Below, piece by piece: positions 35,554-46,095 of a stretch of DNA of 64,000 nt. Numbering within the stretch: position 1 is the stretch's first letter; the number at the start of each line of letters is the position of its first letter. The DNA comes from Paraburkholderia tagetis (GTDB lineage: Bacteria > Pseudomonadota > Gammaproteobacteria > Burkholderiales > Burkholderiaceae), in NCBI RefSeq assembly GCF_022213065.1, contig NZ_JAKLJA010000001.1, positions 1-64,000 of the forward strand, in the 5' to 3' direction. Below the pieces are notes generated by a model that did no database searches, was not told the origin of the DNA, and was given only the letters and a program-made list of their open reading frames with translations. Made by a program: the position numbers and the translations under genes.

Positions 35554-37056
35554 TCACGCTTCCCACTTCGGCACATCAATCCAGATCGTCTTGATCTCAG
35601 TGTATTGATCGTGCGCCCAGACGGACTTGTCACGGCCCCCAAACCCCGACTCCTTAAAGCCACCGAACGGCGTCGTAACATCACCTTCACCAAAGCAGTT
35701 CACAGTCACCACCCCAGCGCGTATTTCACGCGAAAAACGAATGGCATGGTTCAGGTTGCTCGTATAGACCGAAGCAGCCAGCCCATAAACCGAATCATTC
35801 GCCAGTTCGATCGCCTCGCCAATTTCCCTGAACGTCGTCACGGATAACACCGGACCGAAGATCTCTTCCTGAAACAGCCGGCTGTTCTGGCCAACGCCGT
35901 CCACCACCGTCGGTTCGACGAAAATGTCATGCTCGGTATCGCCACCGAATACGACGCGTAATTGCTCCGCTTCGGCTTGCTCGAGATACGAGCGAACCTT
36001 TTCGAAGTGCGCCTTGCTGACCATCGCGCCGATACGATGCTCCGGATCGAGCGGATTGCCCAGCTTCCACTCACGCATATGCACGCCGATGCGCTGCAGG
36101 AGTTCGTCCTTGATATCGGCATGTACGATCAGCCGGGACGATGCCGAGCAGTTCTCGCCCATGTTCCAGAAGGCTCCGTTGACGACGTGCTGCGCGACCG
36201 TGTCCAGATCGTCGGCGTCCTGCAACACGACGGCCGGGTTCTTGCCACCGCACTCGAGCACGATGCGCTTCAAGTTGGATTCGGCGGCGTATTTGAGGAA
36301 CTGCCGGCCGGTCTGCGTGGAGCCCGTGAAGCTGACCATGTCGACGTCAGGATGCCGGCCCAATGGCTCGCCAACTTCCTTGCCGCCGCCGGGCAGGACA
36401 TTGAAGACGCCCGCCGGCACGCCGGCTTCGTGTGCCAGTTCGGCCACGCGCAGGGCCGTCAAGGTGGTTTCCTTGGCCGGTTTCACGACGATGGAGCAGC
36501 CGGCAGCCAGCGACGGGCCGATTTTCCACGCGAGCATCAGCAGCGGAAAATTCCAGGGCAGCACAAGGCCGACGACGCCAATCGGCTCGCGCACGACGAG
36601 AGACAGCGCGCTCGCGCCCACCGGCGCCGTATGATCGTAGATCTTGTCGATCAGTTCGGCATGCCAACGAATCGTATGGATCGTTTCCGGAACGTCGGTG
36701 TTCTGGCATTCGCGAATGGGCTTGCCGCTGTCCAGGCTTTCCATCGTCGCCAGCTCGTGCGCGTGCTGTTCAAGCAAGCCGGCGAAATTCAGCAGGATCG
36801 CTTTTCGACGCGACGGCGCCAGATTGCGCCAGCGTCCATCGTTGAATGCGGTCTTCGCCTTTGCGACCGCGATATCGACATCGGCGGCATTGCAGGCGGC
36901 GATTTGCGCCAGGACTTCGTCGGTAGCGGGGTTGACCGCATTGAAGGTTTTTCCGGAGCTCGATGGCTGGAATGCGCCGTCAATGAACGCCTGCGTCGGA
37001 AAACGCAGGCTGGCGGCCATCGCTGCATACTCCGACGCAGTGAGCAGATGGGACAT
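35554..37056 (-). CDS. NAD(P)-dependent aldehyde dehydrogenase
   Basis: A 500-residue ALDH-superfamily enzyme oxidising an aldehyde to its acid. Diagnostic blocks: LPWNFPLLMLAWKIGPSLAAGCSIVVKPAKETTLTALRV (cofactor site), FTGSTQTGRQFLKYAAES, the general-base glutamate in VLECGGKNPAVV, the nucleophilic cysteine in FWNMGENCSASSR, and the C-terminal PFGGFKESGFGGRD. The sequence is closest in style to PuuC, betaine-aldehyde and semialdehyde dehydrogenases. Its ATG at 37056 overlaps the TGA of the upstream DapA-family gene (TGATG), so translation is coupled. If the operon follows a hydroxyproline-like route, the substrate would be 2-oxoglutarate semialdehyde; that is inference. Confidence 0.9.
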   Translation of the reverse strand: MSHLLTASEYAAMAASLRFPTQAFIDGAFQPSSSGKTFNAVNPATDEVLAQIAACNAADVDIAVAKAKTAFNDGRWRNLAPSRRKAILLNFAGLLEQHAHELATMESLDSGKPIRECQNTDVPETIHTIRWHAELIDKIYDHTAPVGASALSLVVREPIGVVGLVLPWNFPLLMLAWKIGPSLAAGCSIVVKPAKETTLTALRVAELAHEAGVPAGVFNVLPGGGKEVGEPLGRHPDVDMVSFTGSTQTGRQFLKYAAESNLKRIVLECGGKNPAVVLQDADDLDTVAQHVVNGAFWNMGENCSASSRLIVHADIKDELLQRIGVHMREWKLGNPLDPEHRIGAMVSKAHFEKVRSYLEQAEAEQLRVVFGGDTEHDIFVEPTVVDGVGQNSRLFQEEIFGPVLSVTTFREIGEAIELANDSVYGLAASVYTSNLNHAIRFSREIRAGVVTVNCFGEGDVTTPFGGFKESGFGGRDKSVWAHDQYTEIKTIWIDVPKWEA

Positions 37057-37964
37057 CAGGCCTTCCCTCCCACCACGGACGCAACTTCGCGCTTGAGTTC
37101 GGTCACGACAGCTTGCAGACGCTGCTTCTCCTGCTGGTCGAGTTGCTGGAGCGGCGCACGCACGCCGCCGCTTTGCAGGCCCACAAGCTCGCAGCCGTAC
37201 TTGATGGACTGAACGAACTTGCCTTCCTCGAGGAAGTCCATGAGCGGCAGCATGGCGGACATGATGCGGCGGCCCTTGTCGAAGTCCTTCTCGACCGCGC
37301 AGGCCTCGTACAGCGCAATATGCTCGGCCGGCAGGAAGTTCGAGCCGGCGCACACCCAGCTACGCGCGCCCCATGCGAAGAATTCCAGCGCCTGATCGTC
37401 CCAGCCGCAAGACACGCTGAGCTGCGCAAACTCGCGCGCCAGCATGTGCAGTTGCCCGGTCTGGCCCGAGCTTTCCTTGATGGCGACGAAGTTCTTCGAC
37501 GCTTCGCAGACCGTGCGGAAGTACTCGCGGCCCATCGAAACGCTCATGCGCCCCGGGTAGTTGTAAAGCATGATGGGCAAGTCGGCGGCACGGTCGATCT
37601 GCAGCGCGTGCGCGGCGTTTTCCTGTTCCGTGGGCAGCGCGTAGGGGGGCGAGCCGACGAGGATCGCGTCGGCCTTGATGGCCTTCGCGGCCTTGGCGTA
37701 TTCGACCGAATCCTCGGTGCGCACCGCGCCCGTGCCGATGATCAATGCCGTGCGTGAACCGATCACATCCTTGGCCCAGTTGCCCAGATCGAAACGTTCC
37801 TGAGCGGTCTGCGCGTAGTATTCGCCCGTCGATCCGCCGATGATGATGCCATGGACCTTGGCCGCGACCAGCGATTCGAGCACTTCGGCAAAGGCCTTCC
37901 GGTCGATCTGGCCGTCGTTGTTCAGGGGCGTGATGGCGGGGGTGTAAATGCCTTCGAATTTCAT
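37056..37964 (-). CDS. DapA/DHDPS-family aldolase or dehydratase
   Basis: A 302-residue (beta/alpha)8 enzyme of the dihydrodipicolinate synthase/N-acetylneuraminate lyase superfamily. The N-terminus FEGIYTPAITPLNNDGQID, GGSTGEYYAQTAQER, the tyrosine in MLYNYPGRM and the Schiff-base lysine in FVAIKESSG (near residue 165) are visible. Position in a degradative operon argues against lysine biosynthesis. Family members with comparable neighbours include pyrroline-4-hydroxy-2-carboxylate deaminase of hydroxyproline catabolism and sugar-acid dehydratases. The start at 37964 (MKFEG) fits the family; five residues upstream there is another ATG. The gene overlaps the ALDH gene by one base. Confidence 0.88.
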   Translation of the reverse strand: MKFEGIYTPAITPLNNDGQIDRKAFAEVLESLVAAKVHGIIIGGSTGEYYAQTAQERFDLGNWAKDVIGSRTALIIGTGAVRTEDSVEYAKAAKAIKADAILVGSPPYALPTEQENAAHALQIDRAADLPIMLYNYPGRMSVSMGREYFRTVCEASKNFVAIKESSGQTGQLHMLAREFAQLSVSCGWDDQALEFFAWGARSWVCAGSNFLPAEHIALYEACAVEKDFDKGRRIMSAMLPLMDFLEEGKFVQSIKYGCELVGLQSGGVRAPLQQLDQQEKQRLQAVVTELKREVASVVGGKA

Positions 37965-38061
37965 GATGTTCGTCCGCAAAAGGGGAAGCAGGAGTGGTTA
38001 CGAAAGGCGTGCGGCGGCACGCCCGGGTTTGCGTTCAGTGGTTGCGTTTAATCGGTTGCGT

Positions 38062-39393
38062 TCAGTGGTTAAGCGAAGCGGCTTCTTGCAGGCTGAGCGA
38101 GCGCGTCTCGGGCGCCAAAGCGAGTGAAGCTGCGAGGCCGATGAACGAGACCACTGCGGCTGCATACATGGTGTTGCCGATGCCGACCGATTGCAGCGCG
38201 ATCGGGACCAGCCACGTGCCGATGGCCGCGCCGATTCGCGAAAGCGAAGCACCCATGCCCACCGCGAATGCACGAATGTCAGTCGGAAAGATTTCGTTCG
38301 GATACACCAGTTGCAGCACCTGGGCGCCGCCGATGAGAACGGCGTAGGCGCCAAACAGAACCAGAATCAGAATCGCCGAGCCGTTCGAGCATGCGCCCAG
38401 CGCCAGCAGCGCGAGGCCCGACCACAGGAAGCTGTGGATCACCATGGCGCGGCGGCCAAGTACGTTGATGATGCGCGTGGCGATGAGGCAGCCGACCACG
38501 AAGAGCAGCGTGATGGCGACCGAGCCGAGCGATTCCCACTTTCCGGTCAGGTGCAGCGCTTCGAGCACACGCGGGGCGAACGAGTACACCGCGAACACGG
38601 GAATCACCGAGCAGCTCCAGAACACCGAGACGAACAACATGCGCTTGCCGTAGCCCGAATGCAGGAGCGCCAGCAGCGAGATCTTCTTTTCGGTTCGCTC
38701 TTCCGGCAGATTCTTCAGTGAGAATGACGGGCCATACACTTTCTTGATGACGGCTTGCGCCTCGGCGGTGCGGCCCTTGCTGAGCAGCCAGCGGGGCGAC
38801 TCGGGCGTGCCGATGCGCACGAGGAACAGCGCCACGCCGATCGCAGCCGGGCTCGCCAGCACCCAGCGCCATGCATCGGGTGCGTTGCTGCTCAGGATGA
38901 GATTGCCAACGATATAGGCCAGTGCGGCGCCGAGGAACCAGATGATCGTCAGCAGTGCGAGCCGCGGGCCACGGTATTTGCGCGGCATGAATTCGACCAG
39001 CAGCGAACCGGCCACGGGATATTCGATGCCCACGCCCACGCCAATCAGGAAACGCAGAATGAACAGAGCCTCACCCGACTGAACCCAGAGTTGCGCGATG
39101 GAGCAGACGAAGAAGATGATCGGCCCGAAAAAATAGGGCTTCTGGCGCCCAAGGAGACCGGACACCCAGCCGCCGACGAAGCCGCCGAAGAAGATGCCGA
39201 TCAGCGCCGAGGCGGCCACCATGCCTTCCCAAAAGCTGTTGAGGCCGAGCGCGCCGGAAAACTGCACCATCGCTACGCCAATGATGCTCAGCACGTAGCC
39301 GTCCATGAGCCAGCCGCCGCTCGAACGGATTGTGAGGAGTTGATGGAATCCATTGAGCGGAACGTCCTCTATGGATACGTGGGTGTTGGGCAT
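38062..39393 (-). CDS. MFS transporter in the FAD oxidase-DapA-ALDH operon
   Basis: A 443-residue 12-helix carrier of the major facilitator superfamily, sugar-porter/AAHS-like. It opens VSIEDVPLNGFHQLLTIRSSGGWLMDGYVLSIIGVAMV, with the acidic residue in helix 1. The cytoplasmic loop 2-3 motif is GWVSGLLGRQKPY, and EFMPRKYRGPRLALL and PESPRWLLSKGR mark the loops after helices 4 and 6. The start at 39393 avoids an implausible N-terminal extension. It probably imports the substrate of the surrounding enzymes. It is clearly related to the carrier at 55501-56895, which sits in the asparagine cassette. Short direct repeats of GCGTTCAGTGGTT follow its 3' end (38030-38072). Confidence 0.85.
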   Translation of the reverse strand: MPNTHVSIEDVPLNGFHQLLTIRSSGGWLMDGYVLSIIGVAMVQFSGALGLNSFWEGMVAASALIGIFFGGFVGGWVSGLLGRQKPYFFGPIIFFVCSIAQLWVQSGEALFILRFLIGVGVGIEYPVAGSLLVEFMPRKYRGPRLALLTIIWFLGAALAYIVGNLILSSNAPDAWRWVLASPAAIGVALFLVRIGTPESPRWLLSKGRTAEAQAVIKKVYGPSFSLKNLPEERTEKKISLLALLHSGYGKRMLFVSVFWSCSVIPVFAVYSFAPRVLEALHLTGKWESLGSVAITLLFVVGCLIATRIINVLGRRAMVIHSFLWSGLALLALGACSNGSAILILVLFGAYAVLIGGAQVLQLVYPNEIFPTDIRAFAVGMGASLSRIGAAIGTWLVPIALQSVGIGNTMYAAAVVSFIGLAASLALAPETRSLSLQEAASLNH

Positions 39394-39558
39394 GGTGTGT
39401 CTCCGTCCATGAGATTTGGGGCGCAAAAGGTCCTGGCGCGAGCCATGGGGGTTGCGTCCTGGGCTTGTCGTATCGGCTTGGACCCGGACGGTCAGCCGCT
39501 TTTCTGCGGTTTGTCCAGGTGAGCGGCGCCGCTTGAATGCGCAGCGCCCGGCGCGTGT

Positions 39559-40878
39559 TCAGCTTTCGAGTCCTGCCTTGCGTTGCCCCCACCAGAGGGT
39601 CGCGTTCACGCCAATCGAGAGGAACGGCTCGGGCGGCGTCTTGTTCGGACCCGAGGTCTCGAGCAGAAAATCGATCAGTTCGTTCGGCTTGCCCGCAAGC
39701 CAGTCGGCGAGCAGCGTGCCCGTCACGGTCCCGCGCGTGATGCCAAGACCGTTGCAGCACAGCGCGCCATAGACATTGGGCGCGAGTTGCCCGAAGAACC
39801 CTTTATGGTTCTGGGAGAGCGCGAGCGAACCGCTCCACGTGTATTCGAATTCGACATTCGGCAGCATCGGAAAGCGTCGTTCGAACGACAACCGGTGCCG
39901 GTCCGCGAAGCGGGACAAGTACGGTTCTTTCGGGCGGCCATCCGGGTTGAAGGTGAAGCTGTTGCGCACCAGGATGCGGTTATCGTGCGTGCGGCGCAGC
40001 GTGCTGCCGAACGGGTCCGCCGGGATGACGCCCCAGAACGGCTTGCCGCCAAGCTGGGCCTGTTCGGCGGCGCTTAGCGGTCGCGTGAGGCTCGCATAGA
40101 GGAAGACCGGCAGCATGGTGTGCCGAAGAAAGCCAAAGCGCATGCCGAAGGCGTTGTTTGCCAGCACCAGCTTGTCTGCCGTGATGCGGCCGTTGCGATG
40201 CGCCAGCACGATCTTCTCGCCGTATTCCACGTCCGTAATGGGCGTGTGCTCGTACAGCGTGACATTGGGCGGCAGGCAGTCGGCCAGTCCCTTGACGAGC
40301 GCGGAGGGCTGCACGAGCACGGTGCCGGGCGTGAACAGCGCCTTGCGATAGAACGACGTCCCGATGTGATCCGGAAGTTCGCTGCCTTCGATGACTTGAT
40401 ACGGCTGGCCCAGTTTGTCGAGGCCACGGCGATAGGCGTCGAGCACGGCCACGCCGCGCTCTTCGACGGCCGCCTGGTATTTTCCGGAGGCGGTCATCTG
40501 GCAGTCGATGCCGTGCTTCGCCACGAGATCGCGCAAGACCGTCTGCCCGAGCAGGTTGAGTGTCAGCGTGGTCCGGGCCGTTGCGATATCGCCGATGTAG
40601 TCGTCGGCGCCGATATCGTGCGGCAGGTCGATGGCAAAGCCCGCATTGCGTCCCGACGTGCCGAAGCCGACCTCTTGTGCCTCGACGAGAACGACCTCGT
40701 CGTCCGGGAAATTCAGTGCGAGCTGCCGTGCCGCCGCGAGGCCAGTGAAGCCGGCGCCGACCACCGCCCAGCGCGTCTTCGATTCTCCCGTATGGGCCGG
40801 CGCGGGATTGCGGCGCTGGCTGGTGTGGTACCAGCCGCACATCCTGTCGTCTGCGGGAAGCGAAGTTACCTTTTGCAT
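39559..40878 (-). CDS. FAD-dependent amino acid/amine oxidoreductase (DAO family)
   Basis: A 439-residue flavoprotein of the glycine/D-amino-acid oxidase family, resembling gamma-glutamylputrescine oxidase (PuuB)-type enzymes. The FAD motif WAVVGAGFTGLAAARQLALNFPDDEVVLVEAQEVGFGTSGRNAGF (about residues 35-79) has GxGxxG and the flavin-contacting SGRNAG. GALCCNGLGITRGTVTG near the C-terminus is the second FAD-contact block. First gene of the operon with the MFS, DapA-family and ALDH genes. The ATG at 40878 follows GGAATTCGGA and is preferred over an in-frame TTG twelve bases upstream. The substrate is unknown; a cyclic D-amino acid or a polyamine conjugate fits. Confidence 0.85.
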   Translation of the reverse strand: MQKVTSLPADDRMCGWYHTSQRRNPAPAHTGESKTRWAVVGAGFTGLAAARQLALNFPDDEVVLVEAQEVGFGTSGRNAGFAIDLPHDIGADDYIGDIATARTTLTLNLLGQTVLRDLVAKHGIDCQMTASGKYQAAVEERGVAVLDAYRRGLDKLGQPYQVIEGSELPDHIGTSFYRKALFTPGTVLVQPSALVKGLADCLPPNVTLYEHTPITDVEYGEKIVLAHRNGRITADKLVLANNAFGMRFGFLRHTMLPVFLYASLTRPLSAAEQAQLGGKPFWGVIPADPFGSTLRRTHDNRILVRNSFTFNPDGRPKEPYLSRFADRHRLSFERRFPMLPNVEFEYTWSGSLALSQNHKGFFGQLAPNVYGALCCNGLGITRGTVTGTLLADWLAGKPNELIDFLLETSGPNKTPPEPFLSIGVNATLWWGQRKAGLES

Positions 40879-40976
40879 TCCGAATTCCAATTTCGCTCGT
40901 GAATCTCGTCCGGGCGAACCGCTCGACCTCGCCTTGAGCGCTTGCCGTCAGAAGTTCTTCCTGAAAGAAGTTTATG

Positions 40977-40984
40977 TGTATACA
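40977..40984. promoter_or_regulatory. TGTATACA palindrome in the FAD oxidase / ugpB divergent region
   Basis: TGTATACA lies in an AT-richer stretch (TTTATGTGTATACAAACTGT, 40971-40990) about 100 bases before the FAD oxidase start. GTATAC-centred sites are typical of FadR-subfamily GntR regulators, and one such gene (33944-34669) follows the operon. The whole gap 40879-41232 contains promoters for both divergent genes and no coding sequence. Confidence 0.4.
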
Positions 40985-41232
40985 AACTGTAGACACAGTA
41001 TAGGCGTCCATTAGACTGCGAAAAAATAAGGGTTTACACGTGATGGATTGGTGCAATGCAGCACGCGATGACAGCGCCGCTTTCACAGGACCGCCAGATT
41101 CGCTGTGCTACCCTTGCGCTGCCTTTTGCCCGCGTAGCCGCATCCAGTCGCAACGCACAATAAGCGCGCGTGGGCAGGCTGATTTGTGTTTCGACATCCC
41201 GTATCGACATCCATAACAAGGAAGAGAACCAG

Positions 41233-42594
41233 ATGAGAAAGCACGAGAAATTGCGCGCGGGTTCGCACCGTCATTTGCGTGCTGCGGCGTGTGCGCTTGC
41301 CATCGGCATGCTGTTTGCCGGCGGCGTCCAGCCGGCCCACGCCGCGCCCACCGAGATCCAGTTCTGGCACGCGATGGAATCGGAGCTTGGCGAGCGCGTC
41401 AACCAGATCGCCCAGCAGTTCAACGCCTCGCAAAGCGAATACAAGATCGTGCCGGTGTTCAAGGGCACCTACGACCAGACGCTCGCCGCGGGCATCGCCG
41501 CGTATCGCAGCGGCGACGCTCCCGCGATCCTGCAAGTCTATGAAGTGGGCACCGCAACGATGATGCAGGCGAAGAAGGCCATCGTGCCGGTGTACGAGGT
41601 GATGAAGAACGCGGGCGTGCCGTTCGACGAAAAGGCTTTCGTGCCGACCGTCGCCAGCTATTACAGCGACGCGAAGACGGGCCATCTTGTCTCGATGCCG
41701 TTCAATAGCTCCACGCCGCTGCTCTACTACAACCGCGATGCATTCAAGAAGGCGGGCCTCGATCCCGACACGCCGCCGAAGACCTGGCCCGAAGTCGCCG
41801 CCGACGCGGCCAGGCTCAAGGCCGCTGGCATGAACTGCGGCTTCACCACGGGCTGGCAGGGCTGGATCCAGATCGAGAACTACAGCGCGTGGCACGGCGC
41901 ACCCATCGCCACGCACAACAACGGCTTCGACGGCACCGACGCCGTGCTGGAAATCAACAAGCCGTTGCAGGTCGCGCATATCGCCTTCCTGCAGAAAATG
42001 GCGAAGGACGGCAGCTTCACCTATGTGGGCCGCAAGGACGAGGCCACGGCGAAGTTCTATAGCGGCGACTGCGGCATCATGATGGGCTCGTCGGGTGCGC
42101 TCGCGAACGTGCAGCAGTATGCGAAGTTCAAGTACGGCACGGGCATGATGCCCTACGACCCGAGCGTGAAGGGTGCGCCGCAGAACGCCATCATCGGTGG
42201 GGCGAGTCTGTGGGTGCTGGCGGGCAAGAACCGCGAGGTGTACAAGGGCGTCGCGAAGTTCCTCGCGTATCTCGGTACGCCGGCAGTGGCGGCGAAGTGG
42301 CACGAGGACACGGGCTATCTGCCGGTCACCACGGCGGCCTACGATCTCGCGCGCAAGCAGGGTTTCTACGATTCGCATCCGGGGGCCGATACGGCCACCA
42401 AGCAGATGCTCAACAAGCCGCCGCTGCCCTGGACCAAGGGCCTGCGTCTGGGCAACATGCCGCAGATCCGCACGGTGGTGGACGAAGAACTCGAGCAGGT
42501 GTGGACGGGCAGCAAGACGCCGCAACAGGCGCTCGATTCGGCCAACTCGCGCGGCAACGAGTTGCTGAGACGCTTCGAGAAGCAGGGCGGCTAA
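41233..42594 (+). CDS. ugpB: sn-Glycerol-3-phosphate ABC transporter substrate-binding protein
   Basis: A 453-residue periplasmic binding protein that is colinear with E. coli UgpB. The signal peptide is residues 1-39 ([22 protein letters not shown]). Diagnostic segments: [98 protein letters not shown] and [29 protein letters not shown]. The ligand would be sn-glycerol-3-phosphate or glycerophosphodiesters. The permease genes ugpA and ugpE and the ATPase ugpC are not adjacent, since a hairpin and an opposite-strand gene follow. The ATG at 41233 follows GGAAGAGAACC. Functionally it connects to the glp operon 15 kb away. Confidence 0.94.
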   Translation: MRKHEKLRAGSHRHLRAAACALAIGMLFAGGVQPAHAAPTEIQFWHAMESELGERVNQIAQQFNASQSEYKIVPVFKGTYDQTLAAGIAAYRSGDAPAILQVYEVGTATMMQAKKAIVPVYEVMKNAGVPFDEKAFVPTVASYYSDAKTGHLVSMPFNSSTPLLYYNRDAFKKAGLDPDTPPKTWPEVAADAARLKAAGMNCGFTTGWQGWIQIENYSAWHGAPIATHNNGFDGTDAVLEINKPLQVAHIAFLQKMAKDGSFTYVGRKDEATAKFYSGDCGIMMGSSGALANVQQYAKFKYGTGMMPYDPSVKGAPQNAIIGGASLWVLAGKNREVYKGVAKFLAYLGTPAVAAKWHEDTGYLPVTTAAYDLARKQGFYDSHPGADTATKQMLNKPPLPWTKGLRLGNMPQIRTVVDEELEQVWTGSKTPQQALDSANSRGNELLRRFEKQGG

Positions 42595-42623
42595 AACCTG
42601 CCGGTTTCTACCGCGCCATGAAA

Positions 42624-42667
42624 AACGGCGCGATGCCTTCCGTGACTTTCCGGGGCATCGCGCCGTT
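42624..42667. terminator. GC-rich hairpin between ugpB and an acyl-CoA dehydrogenase gene
   Basis: AACGGCGCGATGCC (42624-42637) and GGCATCGCGCCGTT (42654-42667) form a perfect 14-bp stem with a 16-base loop between convergent genes. There is no T run, so it may terminate weakly or mainly block readthrough. Confidence 0.6.
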
Positions 42668-42688
42668 GCGGCTTCTGCGAGGCGTTAT

Positions 42689-44584
<1,896 letters not shown>

Positions 44585-44845
44585 GGCAAACGGCCTCGCC
44601 AATAAGAAAAGTCTTAGCTTAACCAAAAATAGAACGATCGTGCTATTGGTAGTTCCTCCAGCTTCGCGGCGGCTCGATGGCGCAATGGCGCAATCGCTGG
44701 ATGACGCAGGTCAAGCGGCAATAATTATTCACGAATCTTCAATTAGAGACAGGTTTTGGGGCAATGGATTGGCCTAAGCTCGACGCCGCTCCTTCCTATT
44801 GGGGAGCATTCCTTCAACACACGCTCAAACTTATGGAGGTTGCTC

Positions 44846-45007
44846 ATGCAACTCATTCAACGTGAAGATCTGTCGAATCTGCAAGGGGTCACGGCTGGCG
44901 CTGGCGCCAACAAGACGTCGGCGTCGTCGGTTACGCTGACGATCACCAAGGAAAACGGCCTGAACCTCGTGATCACGCCGCAACCCGCAGCAGCATCGGC
45001 CAGCTAA
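44846..45007 (+). CDS. Orphan 53-residue peptide with leader-like N-terminus
   Basis: A short gene with its own expression signals: GGAGG seven bases before the ATG at 44846, and a strong terminator 26 bases after the stop. The N-terminus MQLIQREDLSNLQGVTAGAG resembles bacteriocin and other RiPP-style leader peptides (a charged L-xx-EDL-like segment ending in a G-x-x-A-G-A-G run). The rest is rich in Ser, Thr and Ala with a beta-prone VTLTITKENGLNLVITP. There is no cysteine. No modification enzyme, peptidase or export gene is adjacent. I do not recognise the family, and other explanations such as a small structural or regulatory protein are equally possible. Confidence 0.6.
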   Translation: MQLIQREDLSNLQGVTAGAGANKTSASSVTLTITKENGLNLVITPQPAAASAS

Positions 45008-45032
45008 GTCTTAGCTGAGGTCTCCGACCTTG

Positions 45033-45066
45033 AAAAGCCGGCAAACACTGTTTGCCGGCTTTTTTG
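45033..45066 (+). terminator. Strong Rho-independent terminator after the small peptide gene
   Basis: AAGCCGGCAAA, a short loop (CACTG) and TTTGCCGGCTT form a stem followed by six Ts ending near 45066. A smaller palindrome, AGCTAAG-T-CTTAGCT (45002-45016), overlaps the stop codon of the peptide gene. Confidence 0.85.
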
Positions 45067-45135
45067 CGTCCATACGCCAAATTACAGGCCAATCCGGCAA
45101 TATTCGATCTCATCCTCCCGAATAGCGAGAACATC

Positions 45136-46050
45136 ATGGACCGGCTCGATGCGATGTCCGTGCTCGTCGCCGTGGTTGAGGCGGGCAGTCTTTCGGCGGC
45201 GGCGCGGCGTCTGAACATGCCGCTCGCCACGGTGAGCCGCAAGGTCAACGAGCTCGAGACGCATCTGAAGACGCGGCTGCTCAAGCGCACCACGCGCCAA
45301 CTCGCGCTGACCGAGGCGGGCGCGTCCTATGTGGCTGCCTGCCGGCGCATCCTGGAGGAAGTGGGCGAGGCCGAGCGCGCGGCAACCGGCGAATACACCA
45401 CGGCGCGAGGCACGCTTTCGCTCACGGCGCCCGTGGTGTTCGGACGGCTGCATGTGCTGCCCGTCGTCAATGCATTCCTTGCGCAGTATCCCGAGATCGA
45501 CGTGCGTCTCGTGCTGGCGGACCGCGTGGTCAATCTGATGGAGGAGCACGTGGATGCCGCCGTTCGCATCGGTGCGTTGCCCGATAGCGAACTGGTGGCG
45601 GTGGGTGTGGGCGCGATTCGCCGCGTGGTGTGCGCGAGCCCCGCGTACCTGGCAGCGCATGGCGTGCCTGCTGCGCCGCGCGATCTGGCCGGCCACCGCT
45701 GCGTGACGTTCGAAGGCGTCGAGGGGCGCACGTGGACCTTCCGCGCAGGCAAGAGCGACGTGGTGCAGCCGGTCCATTCGCGGCTCGCGGTGAATACCGC
45801 CGATGCCGCGATCGACGCCGCGCTGCAAGGCGTGGGACTCACGCGCGTGCTGTCGTATCAGGTCGCGCAGGCGGTGCGCGAGAAGCGGCTTGCCGTGGTG
45901 CTCGATGGGTTCGAGCCGCCGCCGTGGCCCGTCAGCCTCGTGCACGGCGGGCAGGCGCCGTTGCCGCTCAAGCTGCGCGCGTTCATGGACTTCGCGATAC
46001 CGTTGCTGCGCGGACGGGTTGAAGCGGCGCGGATACCGGCGGCGGCCTGA
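45136..46050 (+). CDS. LysR-family transcriptional regulator
   Basis: A 304-residue LysR-type regulator. The winged helix-turn-helix (residues 1-60) reads MDRLDAMSVLVAVVEAGSLSAAARRLNMPLATVSRKVNELE, followed by RTTRQLALTEAG. The effector domain (about 90-295) has two Rossmann-like lobes (GTLSLTAPVVFGRLHVLPVVNAFLAQYPEIDVRLVL). It most resembles the large CrgA/DsdC-like group that often regulates an adjacent divergent gene; here both neighbours are co-directional or convergent, so its target is unclear. The ATG at 45136 gives the canonical N-terminus, 70 bases after the peptide-gene terminator. Confidence 0.88.
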   Translation: MDRLDAMSVLVAVVEAGSLSAAARRLNMPLATVSRKVNELETHLKTRLLKRTTRQLALTEAGASYVAACRRILEEVGEAERAATGEYTTARGTLSLTAPVVFGRLHVLPVVNAFLAQYPEIDVRLVLADRVVNLMEEHVDAAVRIGALPDSELVAVGVGAIRRVVCASPAYLAAHGVPAAPRDLAGHRCVTFEGVEGRTWTFRAGKSDVVQPVHSRLAVNTADAAIDAALQGVGLTRVLSYQVAQAVREKRLAVVLDGFEPPPWPVSLVHGGQAPLPLKLRAFMDFAIPLLRGRVEAARIPAAA

Positions 46051-46095
46051 CGCTGCATGCGGCGCCTGGCTGGGCCCGCTTCCAGCGCGCGCGAT

